From contig CAMRHE010000018.1 in assembly GCA_947044405.1 (NCBI GenBank), positions 4,340,001-4,404,000 on the forward strand: a stretch of DNA of 64,000 nucleotides, read 5' to 3'. A program made the position numbers and the translations under genes. Below the pieces are notes generated by a model. That model saw only the letters and a list, made by a program, of their open reading frames with translations, was not told where the DNA came from and did no database searches. Source of the stretch: Leptodactylus fallax. Taxonomy: Eukaryota; Chordata; Amphibia; Anura; Leptodactylidae. How positions within the stretch are numbered: the first letter of the stretch is position 1; each line of letters starts with the position of its first letter. Positions 35,736 through 44,985 of the stretch are shown in pieces.

Positions 35736-36239
35736 TCCTCACTTTTCCAGGCATCCAACCCACATTGTCCTCACCTACACAAAGCCCCCATTCTGCTGCT
35801 ACCCCCCAATTATATAATATATGATATAACCCCCCATAATGAATAATACCCCCAAGTGCATCTTTATATTAATAATGTCCGTGTGTACCCTGTATAAATA
35901 GTGCCCCTTATTAATAATACCCCAGGTGTTAACTAATTAAAAGGTTTTCCAGGTCATTAATAAACTAATCAGTGGGGTTCAAAAACCCAGGACCCCCACT
36001 GACCAGCTGTTTGAATGGTACCTGTGTAAGCGCCGTGACCGCTTCTCTGTTTACATAGTGTAATTCATCTCATAGCGGCCATGTAATGTAACTGCAGCCT
36101 CGTCCTGTACATGTCTACAGTATGTGACAAGGCTACAATTACATCACACGGTCACTATAAACAGACAGCGTATAATATAAACAGGTGCCATAGCCCATGT
36201 TTATAGCGCCCCATTTACACACACTATAATGTTCCACAG

Positions 36240-36820
36240 CAGCCCCTGCACACAGTATTACACAGTGTTATGGCCCGCAGCGGCCCCTGCACACTGTATT
36301 ATGCCTCTCAGCGGCCCCTACACACGGTATTATGCTCCATAGTGGCCCCTGCTCACGGTATTATGCCCCGCATTGGCCACTGCACACGGTATTATGTTCC
36401 ACAGCAACTCCTGCACACAGTTTTATGCCCCATATTGGCCCCTGCACATGGTATTATGCTCCATATTGGCCCCTGCACACGGTATTATGCTCCACAGTGG
36501 CCCCAGCACACGGTATTATGCTCCATAGTGGCCCCTGCACTGGTATTATGCTCTATAGTGGCCCTTGCACTGGTATTATGCTCCATAGTGGCCCCTGCAC
36601 TGGTATTATCCTCCATAGTGGCCCTTGCACTGGTATTATTCTCCATAGTGGCCCCTGCACTTGTATTATGCTCCATAGTGACCCCTGCACCCGTTATTAT
36701 GCTCTATAGTGGCCCCTGCACTTGTATTATGCTCCAGAGTGGCCCCTGCACAGGGTATTATGCTCTACAGTGGTCCCTGCACAGGGTATTATGCCCCATA
36801 GTGGCCGACCCATGAACTAT
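36240..36820 (+). repeat. 30-33 bp minisatellite in hAT copy B1
   Basis: About 18 units on 'tattatgctccatagtggcc' plus 'cctgcac'. Because the unit is about 30 bp, repetitive ORFs appear in several frames; these are not genes. The same array is at 63450-64000, inverted. Confidence 0.85.
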
Positions 36821-36823
36821 TAT

Positions 36824-36863
36824 TATACTCTGGGGTCTTTTCAGGCCCCAGAGTATAATGATT
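36824..36863. repeat. Near-perfect hairpin 1 of element B1
   Basis: 'tattatactctggggtc' then 'ttttca' then 'ggccccagagtataat'. The B2 equivalent is at 63402-63442. Confidence 0.75.
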
Positions 36864-36998
36864 GGAGACCCAGGGGAGAATACAAACATAAAAACCAGAG
36901 TTACTTACCTATCCTGGACACCGGTGCACTCCTTGCAGCTTTCGGCCCTGTTTAATTGCGCACACACGTCACGTGATCAGGCTGGTGATGCGACCTGA

Positions 36999-37057
36999 TG
37001 ACGTCACCACAGGCCTCAAGCCTGCTCGGAGTTACATCGGATCGCAGGAGGTGAGTA
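36999..37057 (+). promoter_or_regulatory. CRE plus splice-donor-like cassette 1 (B1)
   Basis: TGACGTCA at 36999-37006, then 'tcgcaggaggtgagtaac' at 37042-37059, a strong match to the 5' splice-site consensus. Upstream 'cacgtcacgtgatcag' adds an E-box-type CACGTG. Confidence 0.45.
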
Positions 37058-37099
37058 ACACTGGTTTTTATGTTCCCTCACCAACCCTAGGCCTCCGAT

Positions 37100-37143
37100 T
37101 ATTATACTCCGGGGTCTGAATAGACCCCGGAGTATAATAATAG
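37100..37143. repeat. Perfect hairpin 2 of element B1
   Basis: 'attattatactccggggtct' and its complement around a 4-base loop. Conserved in B2 at 63120-63163. Confidence 0.8.
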
Positions 37144-37341
37144 TAGTATTTGCGGCCCGCAGCCTCACTTACCAATCCCCGCGGCCGCTCACAGTGGCAT
37201 CCACTTCCCTTTCTGCGGCCCATAGCAGAAGGGGAAGCGGGGGCGGCCATGAGCAGACGCGGGGTAGGTAAATAAATAGGCCCTGACCTGCCGGGGATAC
37301 TCCAACAGGTTACGGCCTATTTATATATAAAAAAAGCTATA

Positions 37342-37430
37342 CTCACCTGCGATGCCTTGATGCAGCCGTCGCCGCCTCCTCTTCTTGTCCGCAACGTCTG
37401 TGTCTCAGCGTAGGCGGCGTGATGACGTCA
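37342..37430 (-). promoter_or_regulatory. CRE plus splice-donor-like cassette 2 (B1)
   Basis: TGACGTCA at 37423-37430, then on the minus strand 'catcgcaggtgagtatag', a consensus donor, at 37357-37340. The octamer is again the centre of a larger palindrome ('aggcggcgtgatgacg'). Confidence 0.45.
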
Positions 37431-37903
37431 TTGTATCGCTGCCTGCGCTGAGATGCGATGTCTTGTAAACCAGCCCAGGACAGGCTGCGCTCAGCAATGT
37501 TTTTTTTTTTTTTTTTTTTAAAGTGGTCTGTCCTGGGCTGGTTTACATTAAATAGTAAAAATGCCGCCCCCTGGACAGTGCCGCCCGAGGCAGCCGCCTC
37601 ACTTCGCCTCATTAGCCCCTGGCAGTAGCACATGCTGATTGCCTCTATGCCACGCCACATTGATGCAGTCATTCATGCAAAAGGAGCCCCAACCAAGTAT
37701 TGAGTGCATTTACTGTACATACTTCTCATTTGGCCAACATTTCTGTGTTAAATATTTTTTTTACAGCTGGTCTTATATAATATTCTAATTTTCTGAGATA
37801 ATGACTTTTGGGTTTTCCTTGCCTGTAAGCCATAATCATCAACATTAACATAAATAAACACTTCAAAAAGTTCACTCTGTTTGTAATGACTCTATATAAT
37901 ATA

Positions 37904-38177
37904 CAGTACAGACCAAAAGTTTGGACACACCTTCTCATTCCAAGAGTTTTCTGTATTTTCATGACTATAAAAATTGTAGATTCACACTGAAGGCATCAAA
38001 ACTATGAATTAACACATGTGGAATTATATACTTAACAAAAAAGTCTGAAACAACTGAAAATATGTCTTATATTCTAGGTTCTTCAGTAGCCACCTTTTGC
38101 TTTGATTACTGCTTTGCAAACTCTTGGCATTCTCTTGATGAGCTTCAAGAGGTAGTCACCTGAAATGGTTTTCACTT
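37904..38177 (+). repeat. Left terminal inverted repeat of the DD38E element
   Basis: Complementary, with few mismatches by eye, to 39264-39529. The inner part pairs with the last 28 or so codons of the transposase ORF, so the right TIR overlaps coding sequence. Confidence 0.85.
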
Positions 38178-38315
38178 CACAGGTGTGCCCTGTCAGGTTT
38201 AATAAGTGGGATTTCTTGCCTTATAAATGGGGTTGGGACCATCAGTTGTGTTGTTCAGAAGTCAGGTGGATACGCAGCTGATAGTCCTACTGAATGGAGT
38301 GTTAGAATTTGTATT

Positions 38316-39350
38316 ATGGCAAGAACAAAGCAGCTAAGTAAAGAAAAACGAGAGGCCATCATTACTTTAAGAAATGAAGGTCAGTCAGTCCGAAAAATTG
38401 GAAAAACTTTGAAAGTGTCCCCAAGTGCAGTGGCCAAAACCATCAAGCGCTACAAAGAAACTGGCTCACATGAGGACCTCCCCATGAAAGGAAGACCAAG
38501 AATCACCTCTGCTGCGGAGGATAAGTTCATCCGAGTCACCAGCCTCAGAAATCGCAGGTTAACAGCAGCTCAGATTAGAGACCAGGTCAATGCCACACAG
38601 AGTTCTAGCAGCAGACACATCTCTACAACAACTGTTAAGAGGAGACGGTGTGCAGCAGGCCTTCATGGTAAAATAGCTGCTAGGAAACCACTGCTAAGGA
38701 CAGGCAACAAGCAGAAGAGACTTGTTTGGGCTAAAGAACACAAGGAATGGACATTAGACCTGTGGAAATCTGTGCTTTGGTCTGATGAGTCCAAATTTGA
38801 GATCTTTGGTTCCAACCACCGTGTCTTTGTGCGATGCAGAAAAGGTGAACGAATGGACTCTACATGCCTGGTTCCCACCGTGAAGCATGGAGGAGGAGGT
38901 GTGATGGTGTGGGGGTGCTTTGCTGGTGACACTGTTGGGGATTTATTCAAAATTGAAGGAATACTGAACCAGCATGGTTACCACAGCATCTTGCAGTGGC
39001 ATGCTATTCCATCTGGTTTGCGTTTCGTTGGACCATCATTTATTTTTCAACAGGACAATGACCCCAAACACACCTCCAGACTGTGTAAGGGCTATTTGAC
39101 CAAGAAGGAGAGTGATGGGGTGCTACGCCAGATGACCTGGCCTCCACAGTCACCAGACCTGAACCCAATCGAGATGGTTTGGGGTGAGCTGGACCGCAGA
39201 GTGAAGGCAAAAGGGCCAACAAGTGCTAAGCATCTCTGGGAACTCCTTCAAGACTGTTGGAAGACCATTTCAGGTGACTACCTCTTGAAGCTCATCAAGA
39301 GAATGCCAAGAGTGTGCAAAGCAGTAATCAAAGCAAAAGGTGGCTACTGA
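38316..39350 (+). CDS. Tc1 transposase, DD38E type, intact 344-aa ORF
   Basis: Catalyses excision and TA-targeted integration of its element. The frame is uninterrupted from ATG 38316 ('MARTKQLSKEKREAIITLRN') to its stop. The N-terminal helix-turn-helix is at about residues 12-50 ('VRKIGKTLKVSPSAVAKTIK'), with a second DNA-binding helix set around 65-115. The catalytic core has D157 ('LWSDESKF'), the 'VKHGGGGVMVWGC' box (190-201), D247 ('FQQDNDPKHT') and E286 ('[14 protein letters not shown]'). Thirty-eight residues separate D247 and E286 by direct count, against 34 in ordinary Tc1. That spacing defines the published DD38E 'Intruder' family. Length and TIRs fit. No promoter was identified. 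Expression is not shown, but nothing in the sequence disables it. Confidence 0.93.
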   Translation: MARTKQLSKEKREAIITLRNEGQSVRKIGKTLKVSPSAVAKTIKRYKETGSHEDLPMKGRPRITSAAEDKFIRVTSLRNRRLTAAQIRDQVNATQSSSSRHISTTTVKRRRCAAGLHGKIAARKPLLRTGNKQKRLVWAKEHKEWTLDLWKSVLWSDESKFEIFGSNHRVFVRCRKGERMDSTCLVPTVKHGGGGVMVWGCFAGDTVGDLFKIEGILNQHGYHSILQWHAIPSGLRFVGPSFIFQQDNDPKHTSRLCKGYLTKKESDGVLRQMTWPPQSPDLNPIEMVWGELDRRVKAKGPTSAKHLWELLQDCWKTISGDYLLKLIKRMPRVCKAVIKAKGGY

Positions 39351-39529
39351 AGAACCTAGAATATAAGACATATTTTCAGTTGTTTCACACTTTTTTGTTA
39401 AGTATATAATTCCACATGTGTTAATTCATAGTTTTGATGTCTTCAGTGTGAATCTACAATTTTTATAGTCATGAAAATACAGAAAACTCTTGGAATGAGA
39501 AGGTGTGTCCAAACTTTTGTTCTGTACTG
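39264..39529 (-). repeat. Right terminal inverted repeat of the DD38E element
   Basis: Reverse complement of 37904-38177. It includes the 3' end of the transposase ORF (39264-39350) and the non-coding tip. Confidence 0.85.
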
Positions 39530-39614
39530 TATGTGTTTCACTTTTTCAATTGAATTACTAAAAAAAAAAAATAACTTTTTTGATGATATTCTAATTTATT
39601 GAGATGCACTTGTA

Positions 39615-40254
39615 GATCTGAGCACTATAATACTACTGCACTCAGTACAGCCATTTCTTCTATCTTTCTTTACAGTGCGATCCCCCACCGGGCACATTGT
39701 AATAGTTGTGTTATGAAGAGGGAAGACACTGTATGACAGCAATATCTTTGCTGTATTATTAATCACTGTGGCATTGTCAATCACTGTCATTTTGACACTA
39801 TTTGGCAGAGATATGGCTAATACAGGTAAAGTTTTACATTGATTCATTTATTATAGAGAACAGTAAAAGTGGCCTTGGAAAAAATAATTTTACATATTCA
39901 CAATATGTAATCTCATAGAAATTATTAGGTAGAACATAACTGCCTGTAACAAATATTTGAACAACTTTTCCATAGTCACTTATACTACAATAACAAGCTG
40001 ATGATGTGAACTGTCTTACACAAACCAAGAGACTAGTCAGGGTGACGCAAATGAACTGAAAAGAAAGGTTAATTATTTCACACAGATTCGCACACATTCG
40101 GCTCCAATGTCTGTGGTTTGTGCTCAAGAGTAATGACACAAAGAGAAATATTTCACAAACCAACTATGCAAAGGTCTTAGTATGGTCTTGTGTGTTGTGT
40201 AATGAATTTGTACTTTTTGTAATCTTTTTATAAAAATTAGAAGAAGAAAGGTAT
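39615..40254. other. No gene seen
   Basis: AT-rich sequence without recognised features. Confidence 0.4.
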
Positions 40255-41340
40255 ACAAGAATCGAGAGATCCCCCAACAAGGGTAAGCATCCAATTAAAG
40301 GGAAACACTATTAATGAACCAAATATAGATACCTAAAAGATAACTTTAATTGATACCAGTTAAAATGAAAAGAATAATGCAAGGGCTGATCAAGGCTAAG
40401 AAATACATTTTTAGTGCTCTACTACCAGGTCGATAGTCAGTGCTCCACTTCAGAACATTGTATGCCCACAAGAGAAATAAAACAAATATTCTAGATAGAA
40501 TCTCCAGCAACCCTCCCGCCAATACTAGGGGTCTGCTGTGTAGATGCTGAGACTCATAGGTAATAGAATAGTGACTGACATACTGGCCCTGCCTACACAT
40601 TCTGTTCCTGCACTCTGTGCAGGGGGTATCTAACTAGTAAGCACCATTGGTAGCAACAGCCATGCTCTCCCTGCCTACAAAATAGACAAAACAATATCAG
40701 AGGACCTAAAGCATCAGCACGGAGACCAAAAAAAATAAAACACACAATCTTACCACATTCTCGTAGTAGATGGTATATATATGGGATGTGAGGGTCTTTG
40801 TAACATGAAGTGGTGAAATTGTGCCCTAGGATAGTCCTGTGGCTGAGGATATGATGGAGACACTTGGCTAAATAAGAAGAAGGATTGGTTATTTGCTCTA
40901 TTGCATCCTATTCAGAAACCTGTTATGTTCTAAATTGATGCAACATTTTTGCCCATAAAATAACTAATGTAGGGCTAATATTACATCACAATTCCCAAAT
41001 ATCTGATCTCGACATGCATGTTTCACTTATAGTATATAGAACTCATCAGGGGATACATTATGTGTAGGGAAAACACCAAAATCCAGAATTCAGCGATCAA
41101 TAAACAAAATCACAGCGGGTACAGATCACCTAGCAGGTAAATAGGTGAATAGACACTGGTTGGTATACTAAATATCAGCTGTGTCTTCCCTGCTGAAAAA
41201 TATCTACAGTGTAACAATGCATTAAAAAGAGCTACATGGATACAGGGAAGGAGGTCCCCAATGTAAGGTAGCACTATAGAGAAGGTGATCAGTGATAGTG
41301 TGCAAGAAGCTACTTACCTATTCCTGGTCCTGCCTTAAGT
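40255..41340 (-). mobile_element. Possible tail of another Penelope-like element
   Basis: On the minus strand near 41030-41055 there is 'cccctgatgagttc', then 'aagtgaaacatgcatg', which has hammerhead core elements (CTGATGA ... GAAAC) but poor stem II pairing. The sequence down to 40255 has the look of a non-coding retroelement 3' region. No RT is present. Confidence 0.3.
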
Positions 41341-43154
41341 AATTATGTCAACCTGTAGCTCCCACACCGGGTGTGGTACATCTACGCCATGTGTATGACA
41401 CGTTGACCACTATGGGTGCTTTCATATTTAGGAATTGTCTGTGATGAGATTATGGCTTTCAGTATTAACTTGCACAGTGGTTTAATTCTAGATATCTACA
41501 ACCAAAACAGCCCTGCTTATTCATTGTCATAGCAAATTATGGTCTCAGATAGCATGTCTAGGGCTGTCCAATTCACTGTCCTTAACATTGACCATTTTGT
41601 GCCTGCAGAGCCAATCGATGATAAAACAAGTTAATCATTACTTGTTTAAAGGGTCTTTAAAGGGAGTGATAAAAACCTGTATGGAGATGAGCCATTGATA
41701 TTGAGATTGTTTGGTCCCCATACAGTTTGCATCATTGTCGATAGCAGATGCCATATTTACATGGAAAGGACCTTTTACATGAGCTGATAACTGAAGGACG
41801 CTGATTTCTAGTAATCGGCTTGTGCAAAAGGACCTTTTACAATACAGGGAATGAGGGAGGCTATATTGAAAGTACTAGTTAAAGGGTACTCTGAGTGCTG
41901 GTTGAAGGATTGACAGGAGAAAATGAATAGACAGGAACAAAGCTGTAGCTTTGCTTTCCTTCTTCCAGGAAAAGATCAAGTTCATTACCCTTACTGTGCA
42001 CCTAAATACATAAAAGTGGATTGTTTGCAACCCGACGTCCCGAGCAATGGCCCTTAACAGGAATTCCCTGGCAATGGGTCTGTTAAGTGTACCAGGTAAT
42101 ACATCAGTGGATATAATAGATTTACCATTAAAGAGTTCTGCAGTGTATATAATGTGGAGCCTGAGAAGAGACTGAATTTCATAGTTATAGAATTATATCA
42201 TATAGATGGGAGACATACGATATGATTATAAAGAAAAGTCTAGCATCTGAAGCATAAAAGTAACTACCTGTGATGTGCATTCACCGTCTATACATTTAAA
42301 TAAATGACAAGTGAAATATAAATATATGCATGCATCATTTTACACACTTACATGTTCATATGCATAATTGGTTACATTGCTTTCAAAATTTTATGTTTTC
42401 AGGGTAGTTTGAGGCTATTTTGCCTAATGACATTTATGCTAATGGGATTTATGCTAATACAACAATTTAGCCAGCTGACAGTTATTAAACATGAATATTG
42501 AAACTTGCATGTACTGGTAAACACTAAAGTGTTTATGTATTATGTATATGAAATCGAGACTTGCAGAAGTTTATACATTTTTATAAATACTTTTTATTTT
42601 CTACAAACTACTCCTATTAATTACAGGTTCACATCAGATATACATCACCTTGTTAGCTCTTCGGCTGTCACCTTCAGCTTTGCTCATTAAATATTGAAGC
42701 AAAGTTTAATTATAATAAAATGGTACAGGTTAATATTCTCAGCAATCTATGAAATACTAGTGACTTGGCTCTGATTACTCTTGTAACTCAATTACCATGT
42801 ATCCCAGGTTACATATTCTTATAGATTAACCTGAATTATTAATGTATTTATAGCAGTAACAAAGATTTCAATAAATATATATTCCATTGTATTGTATATA
42901 CAGTGCAGTATAACACTATATAGGATGATAACAGTATATGTAAAATAAGATTTCCTATGATATACACATCCTCTGTGAATCCAGTTTTATAATTCTACAA
43001 TGCATGCTGTATTTTATACCTATTCTCCTCTAAAAGTGGTGGCTACCAAAGAAAGGGGCACCAGTGGAGAACAGCTGATTGGTGGGGAAGCTGAGTGTCA
43101 GACCCAGCAACCTGGAAAACAACAGTATAGCTGGCTGGCATTATTATTGCTTTA
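41341..43154. other. AT-rich DNA, no gene seen
   Basis: No coding or RNA feature recognised. Confidence 0.4.
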
Positions 43155-43490
43155 TGCTAAGGCTCCATGTAGCAGGCCGCAGCAAAAAAGCGATGCAGGA
43201 AGAACCGCAGCAACAATGCATCACGGTTTTTAACTCAGCGTTTTTCACAGAAGGTCCGCAGAGATTTTATCTGTGGACTTTCTGCTTCCATTATACCTAT
43301 AGGAAAACCTCCGGCATTTCCGTAGGTGTAATTGACATGCATTCCAAACTGCGACAGTTTTGGGAATGTTCGCAGCACGTACTTTTCCACAATGTGTGGA
43401 TGGGATTCGCTAGTGACTGTAAAACGCAGCAGTTTTTGCTGTGGCATTTCTGCCCAAGCCAAAACGCCACGTGGGGCCCCAGCCTTATGG
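43155..43490. mobile_element. Foldback MITE family B, full-length
   Basis: Begins 'gctaaggctccatgtagc' and ends 'acgtggggccccagcctta'. Internal 'ccattatacctatagg' and 'gtaggtgtaattgacatgc' are the family's inverted pair. ORFs crossing it on both strands are by-products. Confidence 0.7.
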
Positions 43491-44289
43491 TAGTTTACAA
43501 AACTAAGAAATGTTCCATCCATCTCATTTTTTTCAGATCAAATCCTTGTGGGTTGACATACTTACTTTCTTGCTTTAGTGCTTTCCAAGTGTCATTAAAG
43601 GGATATTACTATCGAGGCATTTATGGCTACATCCACAGGATATGCCAAAAATGCTGGATAGATGTGGGAAAAACCGCTGAGATCCACATCTATCTTGAGA
43701 CCTTGCATCTCCTAACTCCTAATCCATGGGTGCAATGAAAGGAAAGATGGCCACACATGCATGGCTCTCTCCATTCAATTGTACAGGAGTTCTAAAAACA
43801 GCTGAGCAGGTAGCTTCCACTATTTCCAGAGCCATTGTGAAAAATCAGGTGCATAGACTTTGTTCTCGATGTGCTAGATGTTCTCCCCATGGATGTAAGG
43901 ATTTCCTCCAGGTACTCCTGTTTCCTGACACACACCAACAAATTACTGATAGGCAGAGGTCGCATTACATTTTTTTTTTGGAAGAGTAGGAATATAAAGT
44001 TTGAAGTAATAGAATAAATGATATGTAGATATAATAATGCTAAGAGGTCGCAAATACTATAAACTGTCTTCCATGTATAAGTAGCGAATGTAGGTTTGGT
44101 TTGTTTCACAGTGTGGTAAAAATTATATGTTCCTACTATTCTTTGGGTCGGCATGATCACAGAGATACCAAAATTATATTGTTTTTGTTATGTTTTAATA
44201 TCTTTACAAAAATCCATGACTGATAAATGCAAGAAATTATTTTAGTTGCTATATTCTGACAACTGTAACCTTTTTATATTTCTGTCTAT
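43491..44289. other. No gene seen
   Basis: No recognised feature. Confidence 0.4.
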
Positions 44290-44700
44290 GGAAGTGTGTA
44301 AGGCATCTTTTTGAGGCACAAGTTATACTTATTTATACCATTTTGGTGAATGCCTGACATTTTGATCACTTTTTATTCAAATTTTTATGTGAGGTGAAAG
44401 TGAAAAAAAATGGCAACTTGTCCATGTTGATATATTGTACCTGTACAGTGTTTTCCATATGAGATACATATTTTATATAATATTTTTATTGTTTGGGTAT
44501 TTTCAGATGTGGGGATGTATAATTTGTTTTGTGATCTAGGGAAAAGGGGGATTTTTTTTACTAAATTTTTTCAACCTTTTTTTTAGCCCCCATAGGGAGT
44601 TTGAACCTATGATTGTCCTATATACTGCAAACCTCTATAGTTAACTTCCTACGACTGGCCTGGGAGCCTTCACAAGGCTCATGTCTGTCATAGGCTTTGA
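44290..44700 (-). repeat. Repeat family R fragment (reversed)
   Basis: 'gatcactttttattcaaatt' is the inverse of the family's 'aataaaaagtgatca' block (5890-5905). Followed by 'gcccccatagggagtttgaa', a C/G patch typical of the family's other end. Confidence 0.45.
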
Positions 44701-44829
44701 ATAGCTTTCCGCGATCTCGCCATGTGGGAGCCATAGCGGCAACACAGAAATTGAGGAGGTGGAGGACTAACTCTGGAGAGGGTCGAAGAGAGGTTTGGGG
44801 GACTTCAAAAATACCAAATGCTTGTGATC

Positions 44830-44985
44830 AGAGAAGATTCAGATTGCACACATTAGCCCCTCACATTTCTCTGCATTTCCGCAGCTATAATCGACATGCT
44901 GCGATTTTCAAAAACGTGTGCTTTTTTGAAAATGAAGCTTTTCCGCTGCAGATGTTTTTCTGCAATGTGTGGAAATGAAATTGAA
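44830..44985. mobile_element. MITE-B-like fragment
   Basis: 'ataatcgacatgctgcgatt' next to a self-complementary 'ttcaaaaacgtgtgcttttt' region; one terminal part is missing. Confidence 0.4.

Larger units (their letters stand above)
35068..37621. mobile_element. hAT-like non-autonomous element, copy B1
   Basis: Ends 'cagtggtgaacctag' and, reversed, 'caggggctaatgaggcg'. The 35586-36200 part matches copies E and F; the 36232-37621 part matches B2 (62630-64000) in reverse. It holds a 17-C run, a candidate exon remnant, a 30-bp minisatellite, two perfect hairpins and two CRE/donor cassettes. The flanks (cttaaccc and gcagtagc) do not match, and part of the host transposase is missing, so the insertion came with a deletion or was rearranged later. 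Confidence 0.7.
34299..37703 (+). pseudogene. Tc1 transposase, interrupted (element A)
   Basis: ATG at 34299 gives 'MGKTADLTDVQKAVIDTLHK' with HTH ('SQSAVSKHINEKLSGRKKC'). Frameshifts then move the frame near 34490 and 34650. The first catalytic Asp is in 'VLFSDESKFCISFGNQG', the second in the 'FIFQQDLAP'-type segment near 34960. The frame stops being transposase at 'DLNP' (35068), where B1 begins, and resumes after B1 with 'MLIASMPRHIDAVIHAKG', ending at TGA 37701-37703. About 35-40 codons, including the catalytic Glu region, are absent from both sides. Inactive. Confidence 0.88.
37904..39529 (+). mobile_element. Tc1-type DD38E (Intruder-like) element, complete
   Basis: 1626 bp, tips 'cagtacagaccaaaag' and, reversed, 'cagtacagaacaaaag', with TA duplications at 37902-37903 and 39530-39531. 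It interrupts the right terminal repeat of element A; the left repeat of A near 34100-34120 shows the empty site. It holds an uninterrupted transposase ORF and terminal repeats of about 270 bp. It looks like the youngest and least damaged transposon in the window. Confidence 0.95.
34025..39612 (+). mobile_element. Tc1 element A, split by two later insertions
   Basis: The left tip 'caagtacatcttaataaa' (34025) and the right tip, reversed, 'caagtgcatctcaataaa' (39612) are flanked by TA on both sides. The transposase is interrupted by hAT-like element B1 (35068-37621). The 3' terminal repeat is interrupted by an Intruder-type element (37904-39529). The left TIR preserves the uninterrupted version of that site. 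The original length was about 1.4-1.5 kb. Confidence 0.92.

Noticed and set aside
36270..36815. 181-residue ORF with regular Cys/Tyr/Pro repeats, and its neighbours
   Set aside because: It is a read-through of a 30-bp minisatellite, whose unit length keeps several frames open on both strands. The same happens at 63446-63960.
43079..43738. 219-residue ORF
   Set aside because: Runs across a palindromic MITE-B copy and non-repeat flank; an opposite-strand ORF mirrors it. No protein similarity recognised.
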